Shown here: one piece after another, positions 43,247-52,900 of the stretch | How the letters are laid out: the number at the start of each line of letters is the position of its first letter | Position numbering within the stretch: position 1 is the first letter of the stretch | Assembly (NCBI GenBank): GCA_022839625.1 | Contig: JALHJL010000018.1 | Span: 1 to 63,044, forward strand | Direction of reading: 5' to 3' | Source: Phycisphaerales bacterium | GTDB lineage: Bacteria > Planctomycetota > Phycisphaerae > UBA1845 > Fen-1342 | DNA length: 63,044 bases | The notes under the pieces: generated by a model | Told to the model about the DNA's origin: nothing | The model's database searches: none | What the model saw: the letters and a program-made list of their open reading frames with translations, nothing else | Made by a program: the position numbers and the translations under genes

Positions 43247-45118
43247 TCAGGCCGTTTGGCGCCGCACGGTCATGTCAAAGCCGCGCACCATGCCGTTGTA
43301 CAGCGCGTAAGTGACCGCGAGATACAGCGCCGAGGCGGCGAGCGCGGACACGGCCCGCGTCGCGCGGAAGATCATGAGGGCATCGGGGGTGAGCGCACCC
43401 GGCCCGGAACTGGTGGTCGTCGCGGCGTTGGCTGCTGCCCAGGGATCGAGCAGCGCCTGCACGCCCCACAGGGGTGTGAAGGGCAAGACCAAGGCCGCGA
43501 CGGTCGGATTGGTGCCCCTCATCGCCAGGCCGCAGGCCGTGAGCAGGCCGGCGGCGCCCATCACAATCGCCGTGCTCATCATGACGGCTTGGACGGTCTT
43601 CTTCGACAGCAGCGAGAAATGCAGCCCCACCATCGCGGCCAGGGCCGCAAACGCCGTCATTTGCAGGGGGATCAGGAGCACGGCTTCGATGGTTACGACC
43701 GCCGCCGCCTCCAGGGGCAGCAGGTCGATGAGCGCGAAGAGGGCTACGGTGACCGCGGGTACGCCGATCAGCGGAACGACCAGACGGACCAGCCCCTGGA
43801 GCATCCCCGCGATGATGTAGCGGCTCGTGAGCGGCGTGCTCAACAGCAGCTCGATCGTCAACGACTCCTTCTCGCGCGTCAAAGTCGTCGCCGCCGTGCT
43901 CGTTACCACGAGCAGTACGACCGCCAGCTCGATCCAGACCAGCGGCGTGAGCCAGGCGCGGACCTGGGCCGCGGCCGCCGGACCCGCACCCCACGTGCCG
44001 GAGTGGTACGCGATCAGCAGCGCCACGCCGCAGGTCAGGCCGGCGGCGTTGAACAGCAAGCGGAGGACCGAGCGTCCGCCGGCCGAGGCGCGCGTCTCCG
44101 CTTCGCGCCACGCGATCGGGTTTCGCCACACGCGGCGCGGCTTGCGCCGCTGGGCGCGGGCGCGGCCCGGCAGGAGCAGGTCGGCCAGGCGCGTGAGCAA
44201 CGTGAGCTCTCCCTCGCGTGCCCCGCGGCGCACGCACGCCAGGCTGAGCAACACCATCACCGTCGAGGCGAGCGTGGTCAGGACCATGTACCCGTATTGG
44301 GGATACGCGAGCAGCCAGCGCGCCGGCCAGCCGTAGGCGTGTACCGCGGCCGGATCGGGCGCCGGCGTCTGCCCCGTGACGACCATCAGCGCCAGGAACG
44401 GGTGAAGCGGGGCCAGCCAGCTCATCCTGTACTGACGGGCGGAGTCGAAGAACGTCGTCACCGCCGGGGCCTGGGCAAGCTGGCCGTAGGCGGAGAGCCC
44501 GAGCAGCCCGACGGCCACAAGGTAGACCCCGACGCCCACGAAGAACGCGAAGATCGTCCGGCGTGTCCCGATCTTGAGGAAGCTGATCGTGATTGCCAGG
44601 GCGCCGGTGACGAGCCCGGTGCAGGCGGCCAGCCCGAAGCTCTCGAAGATCTCGGTGGTCGTCACGCCGCCGTAGATCATCGTGATGCAGAAGATCGGCA
44701 GGCCCGAGAGCAGGAGGACCCAGACGAAGTACATGCGGCTGAAAAGCGCTCCCAGCACGATCTGGGCGTTGCTGAGCGGCGTGGCGAGCAGGATGTGGTA
44801 GGTGTTCGCGTCCTTCTCCTGGGTGATGGCCCCGGCACAGAAGATCGGGGCGATGAGGCTCATCAGAAAGAGCTGCACCATGCTGACCAGCATGAACGTT
44901 TGCGTGGCCTGCTTGGCAAGGTCGGCCAGGGAGCGCTCGCCGGCGCGGATCAGCAGACCGCCGCCCAGCACGAACACCGCGACCAGCACAACCAGGTAGA
45001 TCAGCCGCGCCCAGAGGTGTCGCGAGCGTTTGCTGCCGCCGGACACGACCCGTACGAGGATCGGATTGGCCGGCAGGAGATGCCAGAGCCACGCCCCGAT
45101 GTCACGCAGCACGCCCAT
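43247..45118 (-). CDS. ABC-2 type permease, fused double unit
   Basis: The 623-residue membrane protein has two similar halves. Each carries the ABC-2 permease cue of a conserved threonine-rich E-loop: AITQEKDANTYHILLATPLSN near residue 105 and ATTLTREKESLTIELLLSTPLTS near 420. About twelve membrane segments are visible. It is therefore a natural tandem fusion of two permease domains. No ATP-binding subunit is adjacent, so it must use one encoded elsewhere. The substrate is unknown. Confidence 0.82.
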   Translation of the reverse strand: MGVLRDIGAWLWHLLPANPILVRVVSGGSKRSRHLWARLIYLVVLVAVFVLGGGLLIRAGERSLADLAKQATQTFMLVSMVQLFLMSLIAPIFCAGAITQEKDANTYHILLATPLSNAQIVLGALFSRMYFVWVLLLSGLPIFCITMIYGGVTTTEIFESFGLAACTGLVTGALAITISFLKIGTRRTIFAFFVGVGVYLVAVGLLGLSAYGQLAQAPAVTTFFDSARQYRMSWLAPLHPFLALMVVTGQTPAPDPAAVHAYGWPARWLLAYPQYGYMVLTTLASTVMVLLSLACVRRGAREGELTLLTRLADLLLPGRARAQRRKPRRVWRNPIAWREAETRASAGGRSVLRLLFNAAGLTCGVALLIAYHSGTWGAGPAAAAQVRAWLTPLVWIELAVVLLVVTSTAATTLTREKESLTIELLLSTPLTSRYIIAGMLQGLVRLVVPLIGVPAVTVALFALIDLLPLEAAAVVTIEAVLLIPLQMTAFAALAAMVGLHFSLLSKKTVQAVMMSTAIVMGAAGLLTACGLAMRGTNPTVAALVLPFTPLWGVQALLDPWAAANAATTTSSGPGALTPDALMIFRATRAVSALAASALYLAVTYALYNGMVRGFDMTVRRQTA

Positions 45119-45126
45119 GACGCCAC

Positions 45127-45132
45127 AGTATA
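45127..45132 (-). promoter_or_regulatory. -10 box TATACT directly before the permease
   Basis: On the minus strand TATACT ends eight bases before the ATG at 45118, which again implies transcription starting at or beside the start codon. No convincing -35 is seen. Confidence 0.5.
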
Positions 45133-45176
45133 CTGCGGGAGCGGCCGGCCCCCAGCCGATGCGTTTCCGGCTGGCA

Positions 45177-45269
45177 GTTCGTTGAAAGGGGGGACTGGCT
45201 CCGCGCGGGCGGGCTTTCGCGGTAGCGCCGCATGGCTCTCTCGCGGTACCTGTCCCCCTTTTCGACGGA
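45177..45269 (-). repeat. Family A inverted-end element, copy 5
   Basis: The copy starts TTCGTTGAAAGGGGGGACTG and ends TGTCCCCCTTTTCGACGG. It lies 29 bases beyond the stop of the minus-strand HD-GYP gene and upstream of the ABC permease promoter. Its orientation relative to the neighbouring gene is opposite to that of the other copies. Confidence 0.85.
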
Positions 45270-45298
45270 GACCCGGCGCGGGGTAACCCCTTGCGGTC

Positions 45299-46306
45299 TT
45301 ACGGCCGGGCAGGTGAGACCCCCGCGACGGCCAACGGCGTCTCGCTGAGGATTTCCAGCAAGAGGTCGACGAGGGCCGGGTCCAGCTCCCCCTTCGCCGC
45401 GGCGTCGCGCAGAATCGCGATGCACTTGTCCATCGCGAATGCCGGCCGGTAGGAGCGGCTGGTGCTCAGGGCGTCGAAGACGTCGGCCACCGCGACGATG
45501 CGCGGCAGCAGGGGCAGCCGGTCGCCGCGCAGGCCGTCGGGATACCCCGTCCCGTTGGGCCGCTCATGATGCCAGCGGACCAGCGGCAATACGCCGCGGA
45601 AGCTGCGCGAGGGTTGCAGGATGTCGTGGCCGACGACCGGGTGCCGCTGGACGATCGCGAACTCCTCGTCCGTCAGCTTGCCGGGCTTGTTCAGGATGTG
45701 GTCGGGCACGGCCACTTTTCCGATGTCGTGCACGATTCCGCCCAGGCGCAGAGTGTAGAGATCACGGTCGCTGACGCCGATGCGGCGGCCGAGCTCGGTC
45801 GCGTAAGTGCTGACGCGCTCGACGTGCCCGCGGGTGTAGATGTCGCGCCCCTCGATCGCGTTCGCGAGCGAGGACATGAGCACGGTCGCATCTTCCAGAG
45901 AATCCGTCGCCTGCTTCGCGCGGCAGGCGCGGGACATGCGCCGTACGATCTCCCGCGGCGGCGCCGGCAGCTCGATACAATCGTCGGCCCCCGCGGCGTA
46001 GGCCTGCGCGCAGGAAGCGGCGTTTTCCGCGGTTAGCGCAAAAACCACGGCTACGAGGGCCGTGCGGGGATCGAACTTCACTTGCCGGCACAACTCCACG
46101 TACGGGCGCAGATTGCCATCGGGGACAAAGAGCACCCCGTGGAGGTCGGGGTTGACGTGGAGCGCCACCAACACGCCGATGAGCTTGTCTGACTCGTCAC
46201 AGACCCAGCCTTCAGCCGTCAGAGCGGTGCGCAAATCGCGCACGGCCTCCCCGGTACCCACCAGGAGAACGCGCCCGGGAACGTCCGTTACCGCACCCAC
46301 GAACAT
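45299..46306 (-). CDS. HD-GYP phosphodiesterase with a degenerate receiver domain
   Basis: The 335-residue protein has an N-terminal receiver-like domain (residues 8-125) and a C-terminal HD-GYP domain. The HD-GYP part has GHVERVSTYATEL, IVHDIGKVAVPDHIL, HPVVGHDIL and HHERPNGTGYP, with metal-binding His and Asp intact, so cyclic di-GMP hydrolysis is expected. The receiver lacks the usual acidic cluster (VGTGE), has VLFVPDGN where the phospho-Asp should be, and IELPA where Lys should be. It thus cannot be phosphorylated in the normal way. The start chosen is ATG 46306; the frame opens at 46327. Confidence 0.88.
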   Translation of the reverse strand: MFVGAVTDVPGRVLLVGTGEAVRDLRTALTAEGWVCDESDKLIGVLVALHVNPDLHGVLFVPDGNLRPYVELCRQVKFDPRTALVAVVFALTAENAASCAQAYAAGADDCIELPAPPREIVRRMSRACRAKQATDSLEDATVLMSSLANAIEGRDIYTRGHVERVSTYATELGRRIGVSDRDLYTLRLGGIVHDIGKVAVPDHILNKPGKLTDEEFAIVQRHPVVGHDILQPSRSFRGVLPLVRWHHERPNGTGYPDGLRGDRLPLLPRIVAVADVFDALSTSRSYRPAFAMDKCIAILRDAAAKGELDPALVDLLLEILSETPLAVAGVSPARP

Positions 46307-46604
46307 GCCCCCACAGTTAGACCTCACTTTCGAACTGAGACCGGCACGCCCCGCGCGTGCCGTCAGCGGCTCCTGAGCGTTATCGTCGGACCGCGTGCCG
46401 CCCTTAAACGGGCCTGATTTTCCTCAAGCATCTGGCAGCCCGGCTCGATGATGCTCTTGGAGTTGCCGGATCGGCCAATCGGCGGGCCGCTGAACGCGTC
46501 TCGAGTTCCGGTAATGTGTACGCAGATTGCGCGATCGGCACCGGGGGAGACGGCTGGGGCGGGCTGCAGTCCATTCCTGCACGGTCGAAGGAAGAGGTGA
46601 TCCA

Positions 46605-47645
46605 ATGGACCCAGCTCCCTCAGGCGCGACCACGGCCGGCCGCTTCGCCGCCGGCCTGGACCCGCGAATCCAGAGCCGCATCGATTCCTTGTCGTACCTT
46701 CCGACGACCGCGGCGGTCGCGATCAAGTTCGTCGAACTCGGCAAGAACCCGGACGCGGAGCCCGACGATTATGCCCGAGTCATTGCGGCCGACAGCTCGC
46801 TGAGCAGCAAGCTGCTGGCGCTGGCCAACTCCTCGTGGGCCGGCGTGCGGACGAAGGTCACCAACATCCGGACCGCCGTCAACCTGCTCGGACTCGGCAC
46901 GGTGCGGACCTTGGCGATCAGTTACTGCATGGCCGGGCTGCACAACGAGCTTCGTCTGTCGCCGGAGGAGTCCGAGCTCTTCTGGGAGGCCTCGCTGCTC
47001 AAGGCGGTGGCCGCCAAGCACTACGCGGGGCTGGGCGGCGCGAAGCTGGGCGACGAGGCATTCGTGGCGGGGCTGTTCCAGGACTTCGCGTTGCCCGTGA
47101 TGCACTCCGTGGACAAGCAGTACGTGATTCTGCTACGCGACACGCACACCGATGTGCCGGGACAGCTTGGGGCGGAGCGGCAGCTCTTCGGAACCGACCA
47201 CGCCGAGGTCGGGCGTGCCCTCGCCCAGAAGCTCGAACTGCCGGAGCTGTTCGTTGACATCGTCGCCTTTCACCACGATTACGACCGGCTGACCGAGTTC
47301 GTCGAGGCCGCGGCACTTCGTGAGGCTACCCATGCCGCCGCCTTCATGCCGCACTTGCTCAGCGGCTGGAACCCGCACGACGCGTATGCACTGGCCGCGT
47401 TTCTCCGACAGCACGCGCGGGGGACGGAGCTGCCGCAGTTCCTGGCCGACGTGCAGGCGGAGTTTGCCACGCTCTACGGATACTTCAACGACGGCCAGAC
47501 CCCGCAGGCCGAGCTGACGCAGCTCCTGAGCCGCGCGGCCCAGGAGGTTGCGGACCAGACTACCCAGCTCGTCCAAGCCGTCAACGAGACCTTGCAGGAT
47601 GCAGCCGCGAGGGGTGTGCCGTTGCGCGGGCGGGCTGGCCCGTAG
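46605..47645 (+). CDS. HDOD domain protein
   Basis: The 346-residue protein has an HDOD domain at about residues 25-230, with SLSYLPTTAAVAIKFVELGKNPDAEPDDYARVIAADSSLSSKLLALANS at its start, then RTAVNLLGLGTVRTLAI and FHHDYDRL. HDOD proteins often act in signalling with cyclic di-GMP and here the gene is divergent from an HD-GYP gene, across 298 bases that hold no other recognisable feature. The C-terminus (about 290-335) is a helical region rich in Gln and Glu. The start ATG follows GAAGAGG. Confidence 0.85.
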   Translation: MDPAPSGATTAGRFAAGLDPRIQSRIDSLSYLPTTAAVAIKFVELGKNPDAEPDDYARVIAADSSLSSKLLALANSSWAGVRTKVTNIRTAVNLLGLGTVRTLAISYCMAGLHNELRLSPEESELFWEASLLKAVAAKHYAGLGGAKLGDEAFVAGLFQDFALPVMHSVDKQYVILLRDTHTDVPGQLGAERQLFGTDHAEVGRALAQKLELPELFVDIVAFHHDYDRLTEFVEAAALREATHAAAFMPHLLSGWNPHDAYALAAFLRQHARGTELPQFLADVQAEFATLYGYFNDGQTPQAELTQLLSRAAQEVADQTTQLVQAVNETLQDAAARGVPLRGRAGP

Positions 47646-47916
47646 GGCGGCCGTCGTTGCCCATTGCTGCAAGGCCCCCGTGGCTCGTGCTGACTCCGCC
47701 GTACGAGCTGCTTTGTGATCGGGATGATCAGAGCGCATCGGCGACCAGCACGGGCAGGCCGAAATCCGTTGTACTCCGCGTTGTACTGAATTCGTGCCCG
47801 GACGTGCAAGACGGTGCGCCGAGCTGCGCGGAACCATCAAAGGCAACGGCCGCGCAACACCGCACGGAAGCGTTACATAACGCCAAAGTGCGCGGCAGTG
47901 CGCGACCGTCGAAAAG
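47646..47916. other. Gene-free stretch beside tmRNA
   Basis: I see no supportable gene or RNA in this stretch after the HDOD gene. It lies just past the tmRNA 3' end. Confidence 0.4.
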
Positions 47917-48312
47917 TGGAGGCGGCGGGAATCGAACCCGCGTCCCGAAGCATTTCAACCTGGGCCTCTACGTGTGTAGTCGGCGAACTTAACGGCTCTG
48001 GGCCCTTGGCAGACCCACCGACGGGTCATCCGCGGGCCGGGCCCGGCTAAGTCTTGCCCGTGTGTCGCCAGGCATCACCGACAAGCCACCGGCGAGACGC
48101 CGGTGCCCCATCAGTGCCACACGGGCCAGCCTGCTTGCGACGTCGGGACCGGCTAGCAGGCGTTGCCGGCCGACGCGCGGGCTAGTAACTAGGCCGCGAG
48201 TCTGTAGCCATTGTTGGCATATAAGGGGTTTGCCAGGTGTTTTACGAGGCCTCCTGACCACCTCGACACGCCACCCAGATCTCAACCTGCCCGGTCGAAA
48301 CCTTTCGCCCCC
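47917..48312 (-). ncRNA. ssrA: tmRNA (transfer-messenger RNA)
   Basis: The 5' end (GGGGGCGAAAGG) pairs with the 3' end (CGCCTCCA) as a seven-base acceptor stem with one G-U pair. The T-arm GGGTTCGATTCCC is present. CCA is not encoded. The tag begins at GCA AAC and reads ANPLYANNGYRLAA before a TAG stop, ending in the usual LAA. The RNA rescues stalled ribosomes and marks their peptides for degradation. It is about 396 bases, longer than usual, partly because of a hairpin in the pseudoknot region (48087-48105). Predicted open frames over it are spurious. Confidence 0.95.
48087..48105 (-). repeat. Hairpin of the dispersed family inside tmRNA
   Basis: CACCGGCG-AGA-CGCCGGTG forms a perfect eight-base-pair stem on the plus strand. 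The minus-strand RNA therefore carries the same hairpin in the pseudoknot part. Its flanks GCCACCGGCG and GGTGCCCCA resemble those at 30351-30376. Confidence 0.75.
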
Positions 48313-48371
48313 AATAGACTTTTCAAAGACCCGGCGGGCCGGCCTCCCCATCCGCCCACCCTTCATTCAAG

Positions 48372-48377
48372 AGTATA
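48372..48377 (-). promoter_or_regulatory. Possible -10 box TATACT upstream of tmRNA
   Basis: On the minus strand TATACT lies about 60 bases before the mature tmRNA 5' end. This would give a precursor with a short leader, to be trimmed by RNase P. Confidence 0.4.
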
Positions 48378-48445
48378 CGCCAGCCGCGCCCATACGCCAA
48401 GCGACGCGGGCGGAAAGGCGTCCCAGGCCGTGCGCGGCGAGCGCG

Positions 48446-49654
48446 TCACACGTTGCCCAGGCCGGCGCCGCTGCCGGGGGGCGCAGTGTCAGGTCGCGCG
48501 ACCGTCCCGGGCGCCGGGAGCGGTGCGACGTCGGGCGCTGCTTTGACCTTCGCGGGCGGCGTCTGAGGCGCGGGCGCGCGCTTGTTCGCCCGGGCGTGGC
48601 GGGCATGCCAGCGGTCCAGCTCTTCCCACGCGGCGGTCACCGCCTGCTCGTGCGCCAGGGCCAGGGCCAGGCGTTCGCGGGCCTCCGTCTCCGCTTGCTC
48701 CAGCTCGGTCTCGCGCCGAGCCACATCTGCACGCAATCGCTCCAGGTGGTCGCGCTCCAGCTCCAGCAGCGTGGCGAGGGTGTCCAATTCCGCCGCCCGG
48801 CGATCGAGATCCAGCGCCCGTTGCTCGAGTTGGCGTTGCAGTGCAGCGAGATTGTCGCGCAGGACGCGCCGCGCCGGCTCGGGCGCACGCTTGTCTCGGT
48901 CACGGTCGTGCGCAGCCGGCGAGCGGGAGCCGCCCGGGGCAGCCTCCTCGGCCGCCACGTACGCCGCGTCCAGCGCACCGTCGGCGGCGATCCCAGGGCA
49001 TTCGACCTCGAGCGTCACGCCGCCGATCGTCAGCCGATCGCCGTGGTGCAGCGGTGCCTGACGGACGCGACGCTGGTTGACGAAGGTGCCGCTGCGGCTG
49101 CCGAGGTCGAACACCGCCGGCCGGTCACGGTATGCGAAAACCAGCGCGTGCGTGAGGGACACGTCCGGCGTGTCGAGGCAGAGGTCGCAGATGGTGCGGC
49201 GGCCGATGATGAGTGGGCCGCGCGAGAGGTCGAAGGTCTGCGACGCGAGGTGCAGCATCACGGGCGCTGGTTGGTCGGGTTTCTGGGTCGTTTGCCCGGC
49301 GGCAGATGCGAGGAACTGGAGTGCAAGCTCGACGGTTCCGACGCGGAGCGCGTCGCCGGGGTTCAGTGCGGCGGTCCGCACGGGCCGGTTGTTGACGAAG
49401 GTCCCGGTGCGGCTGCACAGATCGCACACCAGCAGCTCACGTCCGGTACAAACGATGGCGGCATGGACTTTGGATACTTCCGGGTCGTTGACGGGCAGGT
49501 GGCAGTCGCGTCGGCCCCCGATGAGTGTGACGAGCTGCGTGGTTTCGCAGGTCGCCGGCTCGCCCGCCCCGGTCGTGCTGAGCCGCACTCGTGGACGGAA
49601 GTCACCGGGTGCAGGCGAAGTCGAGCCGAGGCCGCGCGCGATTGTATCGGACAC
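48446..49654 (-). CDS. Double FHA-domain protein with coiled coil
   Basis: The 402-residue protein starts at GTG, with AGGAAC eight bases before it. It has two FHA domains. The first (about residues 35-120) has TLIGGRRDCHLPVNDPEVSKVHAAIV and SRTGTFVNNRPV. The second (about 145-225) has IIGRRTICDLCLDTPDVSLTHALVF and SRSGTFVNQRRV. FHA domains bind phosphothreonine. Residues about 270-375 form a long Arg/Glu/Ala coiled coil, and the tail is Pro/Ala-rich. It is divergent from a giant Ser/Thr kinase gene, its likely regulator. The larger open frame past the GTG is not coding. Confidence 0.9.
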   Translation of the reverse strand: MSDTIARGLGSTSPAPGDFRPRVRLSTTGAGEPATCETTQLVTLIGGRRDCHLPVNDPEVSKVHAAIVCTGRELLVCDLCSRTGTFVNNRPVRTAALNPGDALRVGTVELALQFLASAAGQTTQKPDQPAPVMLHLASQTFDLSRGPLIIGRRTICDLCLDTPDVSLTHALVFAYRDRPAVFDLGSRSGTFVNQRRVRQAPLHHGDRLTIGGVTLEVECPGIAADGALDAAYVAAEEAAPGGSRSPAAHDRDRDKRAPEPARRVLRDNLAALQRQLEQRALDLDRRAAELDTLATLLELERDHLERLRADVARRETELEQAETEARERLALALAHEQAVTAAWEELDRWHARHARANKRAPAPQTPPAKVKAAPDVAPLPAPGTVARPDTAPPGSGAGLGNV

Positions 49655-49882
49655 AGATAGTTCCTGGCGGACTGAGCCGCCGCGGTCGGTCGCCCATCTA
49701 CCCAGGATAATGCGAATCGCCGGGAGGCCGGGCAAGTTCGTGAATCCAGGCAAGCCCGAGGCGAGCCGGCGGCGGGCGCCTGTGCGGAATCGCGGCCGGC
49801 GGGAGGACCGGAAACAAGTGTGCCGCTTCCAACTCGCTGCGACGCGTTCCGGCTCTGCCTGCCGTACTGCCGCCGCATGAGG

Positions 49883-49888
49883 TAGAAT
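49883..49888 (+). promoter_or_regulatory. -10 box TAGAAT before the Ser/Thr kinase gene
   Basis: TAGAAT with the flanking TCCGC matches the box at 8195-8200 (TAGAATCCGC). It would start transcription near 49895, about 30 bases before ATG 49925. Confidence 0.5.
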
Positions 49889-49924
49889 CCGCCCGGCCGC
49901 TCCCCGGTGCTTGAGTTGCCGTTT

Positions 49925-52900
49925 ATGACCCTGTCGCCCCAGGACATACCGCACATGACGTCCGGTGCCGGGTCCACACCCGACCCCGGCAGCAGCGGGC
50001 ATGCCGACGACCCCACGCGGGCCGGCGGCTCGGGTGCGGCCGCTTCGGCGCGCCTGGCCACCGAAGACCTGGCCGCACGTCCCACGGTTGAAGGCTACGT
50101 GCTCGGAGAGGAGTTGCATCGGGGCGGGCAGGGCGTTGTGTATGTGGCGACGCAGCTCGGGACCAAGCGGCAAGTTGCCTTGAAAGTGCTGCTCGAGGGG
50201 CCGCTTGCCGGCGAGAACGCCCGGCGGCGTTTCGAGCGCGAGGTCGAGTTGGCCGCGTCGCTGCGCCACCCCAACATCGTGACGATCCTCGACTCGGGGC
50301 TCAGCCGGGGCCGCTACTACTTCGCCATGGAGCTGATCGAGGGCGTACGCCTGGACCGCTACGTGGCGCAGCAGCGGCCGACCCTCGATGAGGCCCTGCT
50401 CCTGTTCGAGCGGGTCTGCGACGCGGTGAACTTCGCCCATCAGCGCGGCGTCATTCATCGTGACCTCAAGCCGCCCAACATCCTGGTGGACGCCGACGGC
50501 GAGCCGCACGTCCTGGACTTCGGTCTGGCCAAGCCGGCTCACCCGCTGGCGGCCACCGAATCGACGGTCCAGATGCTGTCCGTCAGCGGCCAACTGCTGG
50601 GCACCGTGGCGTACATGTCGCCCGAACAGGCGGCCGGCGCGCAGGACGTGGACGTGCGCAGCGACGTGTACTCACTCGGCGTGATCTTCTATGAAGCACT
50701 GACCGGCCAGCCGCCCTACGCGGTGGATGGCCCGCTCGGCGAGATTCTCACGCGCATCGCGCGGGAGGAACCGGCGAGCCCGCGGTCAGTCGTCGGACAG
50801 GTACGGGGGAATGCGAAGATCGACGACGAGCTCGCGACGATCCTGCTGAAGTGCCTTGAGAAGGAGCCGGCCCGGCGCTATCAGACGGCGGGCGACCTGG
50901 CCCGCGACCTGCGCCACCGGCGCGCGGGCGAGCCGATCGAGGCGAAGCGGGCCAGCGGCTTGTACGTACTGAAGAAAACCCTTCGCCGCTACCGCTATCA
51001 GGCCGCGACGGCCGGGCTCATTCTGCTGATGCTCGTGGGCTTCCTCATCACGTTCGCCGTCCTTTTCACGAGCGAACGGGCCGCACGTCAGGAGGCGGTG
51101 GAGAAGTCCGACGAGGCACGGGCGGCGGTGCAGAGGCAGGAGGCAGCGTTGGAGGAAGCGCGCGTGCGGACGGCGGAGGCCGTGCAGGCGCAGGCGGAGT
51201 TGCGGCGGGCGCTGCTACGGCAGCACATCCAGCGCGGGGACCTGGCCCTGGCGCGCAACGACCTCCGTGAGGCGCGCGACAGCTTCTGGCAGGCCATGGA
51301 GGTCGGCCCCGCTCCGGCAGCGGCCTGGGCCCTGCGACGCTATTACCTCCAGAGTGCAGAAAGCGGCGCAACGATCCTGGCGTTTGAGCCGCGGGCCCGC
51401 GCGGCTTCGAGCGCGTGGCCGCTGGCCCGGCTTTCTCCGGATGCGCGCTGGGCCGCGGTCTGCGCAGACGCCGACACCGTTTACGTGCGGTCGCTGGTGT
51501 CAGCCGCGCCGTCGGCGTGGGTGCGGGCACCCGGGCCGGTGATACAAATCGAGGTAAGCGATGAAGGCTTGTTGGCCGCCATCGGAGAGGACTGGGCCCG
51601 GGTGTGGTTGCCCGGCGTGTTGCGCCCGAGCGTGGCCACCCGATTGCCGGAGCCGGGTCGTCCCGCCGTCGCTTACCCGATCGAACAAGGCCGCAGCTTG
51701 CTGCTGGTCGACGAGGGCAGTGTGCGGGTCTTCCGGGGCCCGCGTGGAGCGGAAGTGCAGCGCGTCGCGCTCCAGGGCCAGCGGTCCGGCCCGCCGGAGT
51801 ACGAGGCCAGGCGGGGACTGCTGGCCGTTCCCACGACGGCCGGCGTCGAGTTGGTCACGCTCCTCGCCGGGGGCACGTTACGCAATGAGCTCGCCTGGAC
51901 CGGGCCGGCTCGCGCGCGGGCCGTCCGGTTCGACGGCGGTGAGCTGCTGGGCGTTCTCGCTGATGCGATGTACGTGACTGCGATCAGCGGCCCGTCACGC
52001 CTGCAATGGACCCGCCTGATGGATGCGGCGCCCGAGTGGGAGCTCTTTGACTTCAAGGGCGGCGTAGGCATCGTCGTCCTCGCGGCGCGCGACGGACGGC
52101 TGGCCGCCTACCGCAGCGGAGATCGTCAAACCACCTGGCGCTGTACGCCCGACCGCCTCGAGCAGCTTTGCATGTCCGCGGCCGACGCCTCGGTCGCGAC
52201 GCTCGACGACCGCGGCGTCGTCACGCGCTGGATCGCGCCCGAGCGGATCGAGCAGCGGCGGCAGGTGTATGACGCGCATCCCGTGACCTGGGCGTCGTCG
52301 TCGGATGGCTCGACGCTGCTGGCGGCGGTGGCGCGCGGTCAGGTGGTAGCCTACTCCTCCAGGGGCGATGGCGCCGCGGACGAAGCCGCGGCTGGGCGGC
52401 TGCGCACGATTCTGCGGCCACGCTTACTGGGCCTTGGCAGCGAAGACGTGTCCCTCGCAGTGAACGGGGATGGTACCCGCGCGGTCATACGCGACCGCAC
52501 GAGCGTGCGCCTGGTGGAGCTGGCTGACCGATCCGGGCGGATGCTCCTGTGGCGACCCCCGGCGAGGACCGCGCCGGACAAGGTCGCGCTGAGCGACGAC
52601 GGACAACTGGCCGCGGTGCTCGTGCGCAGTGCCGCCGGCGACCAGGAGCGCGTCCTGTTCCGCCGCTGGCCTGCGTCCGGTGCAAGTGCGCCGGCCGACC
52701 GGACGGGGGCCGACGGGGAACTGGCCGCCGAGGATGGGCGTGCCGCGCCGGCGCCGATCGAGTTCAGCGGGGCCCTGGTGCGCGAGATGGCCTTCTTTCC
52801 GCAGTCGCGGCGGTTGCTGGTGGCGCGGTCGAACGGGCAACTTCTGCTCGCCGACCCCGAGTCCGCGGCCGGCGCATCGGACGCGGCACTCCGGCTGCCC

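Noticed and set aside
48062..49660. Plus-strand ORF of 532 codons
   Set aside because: It runs through tmRNA and opposite the FHA gene; its composition is that of a shadow frame.
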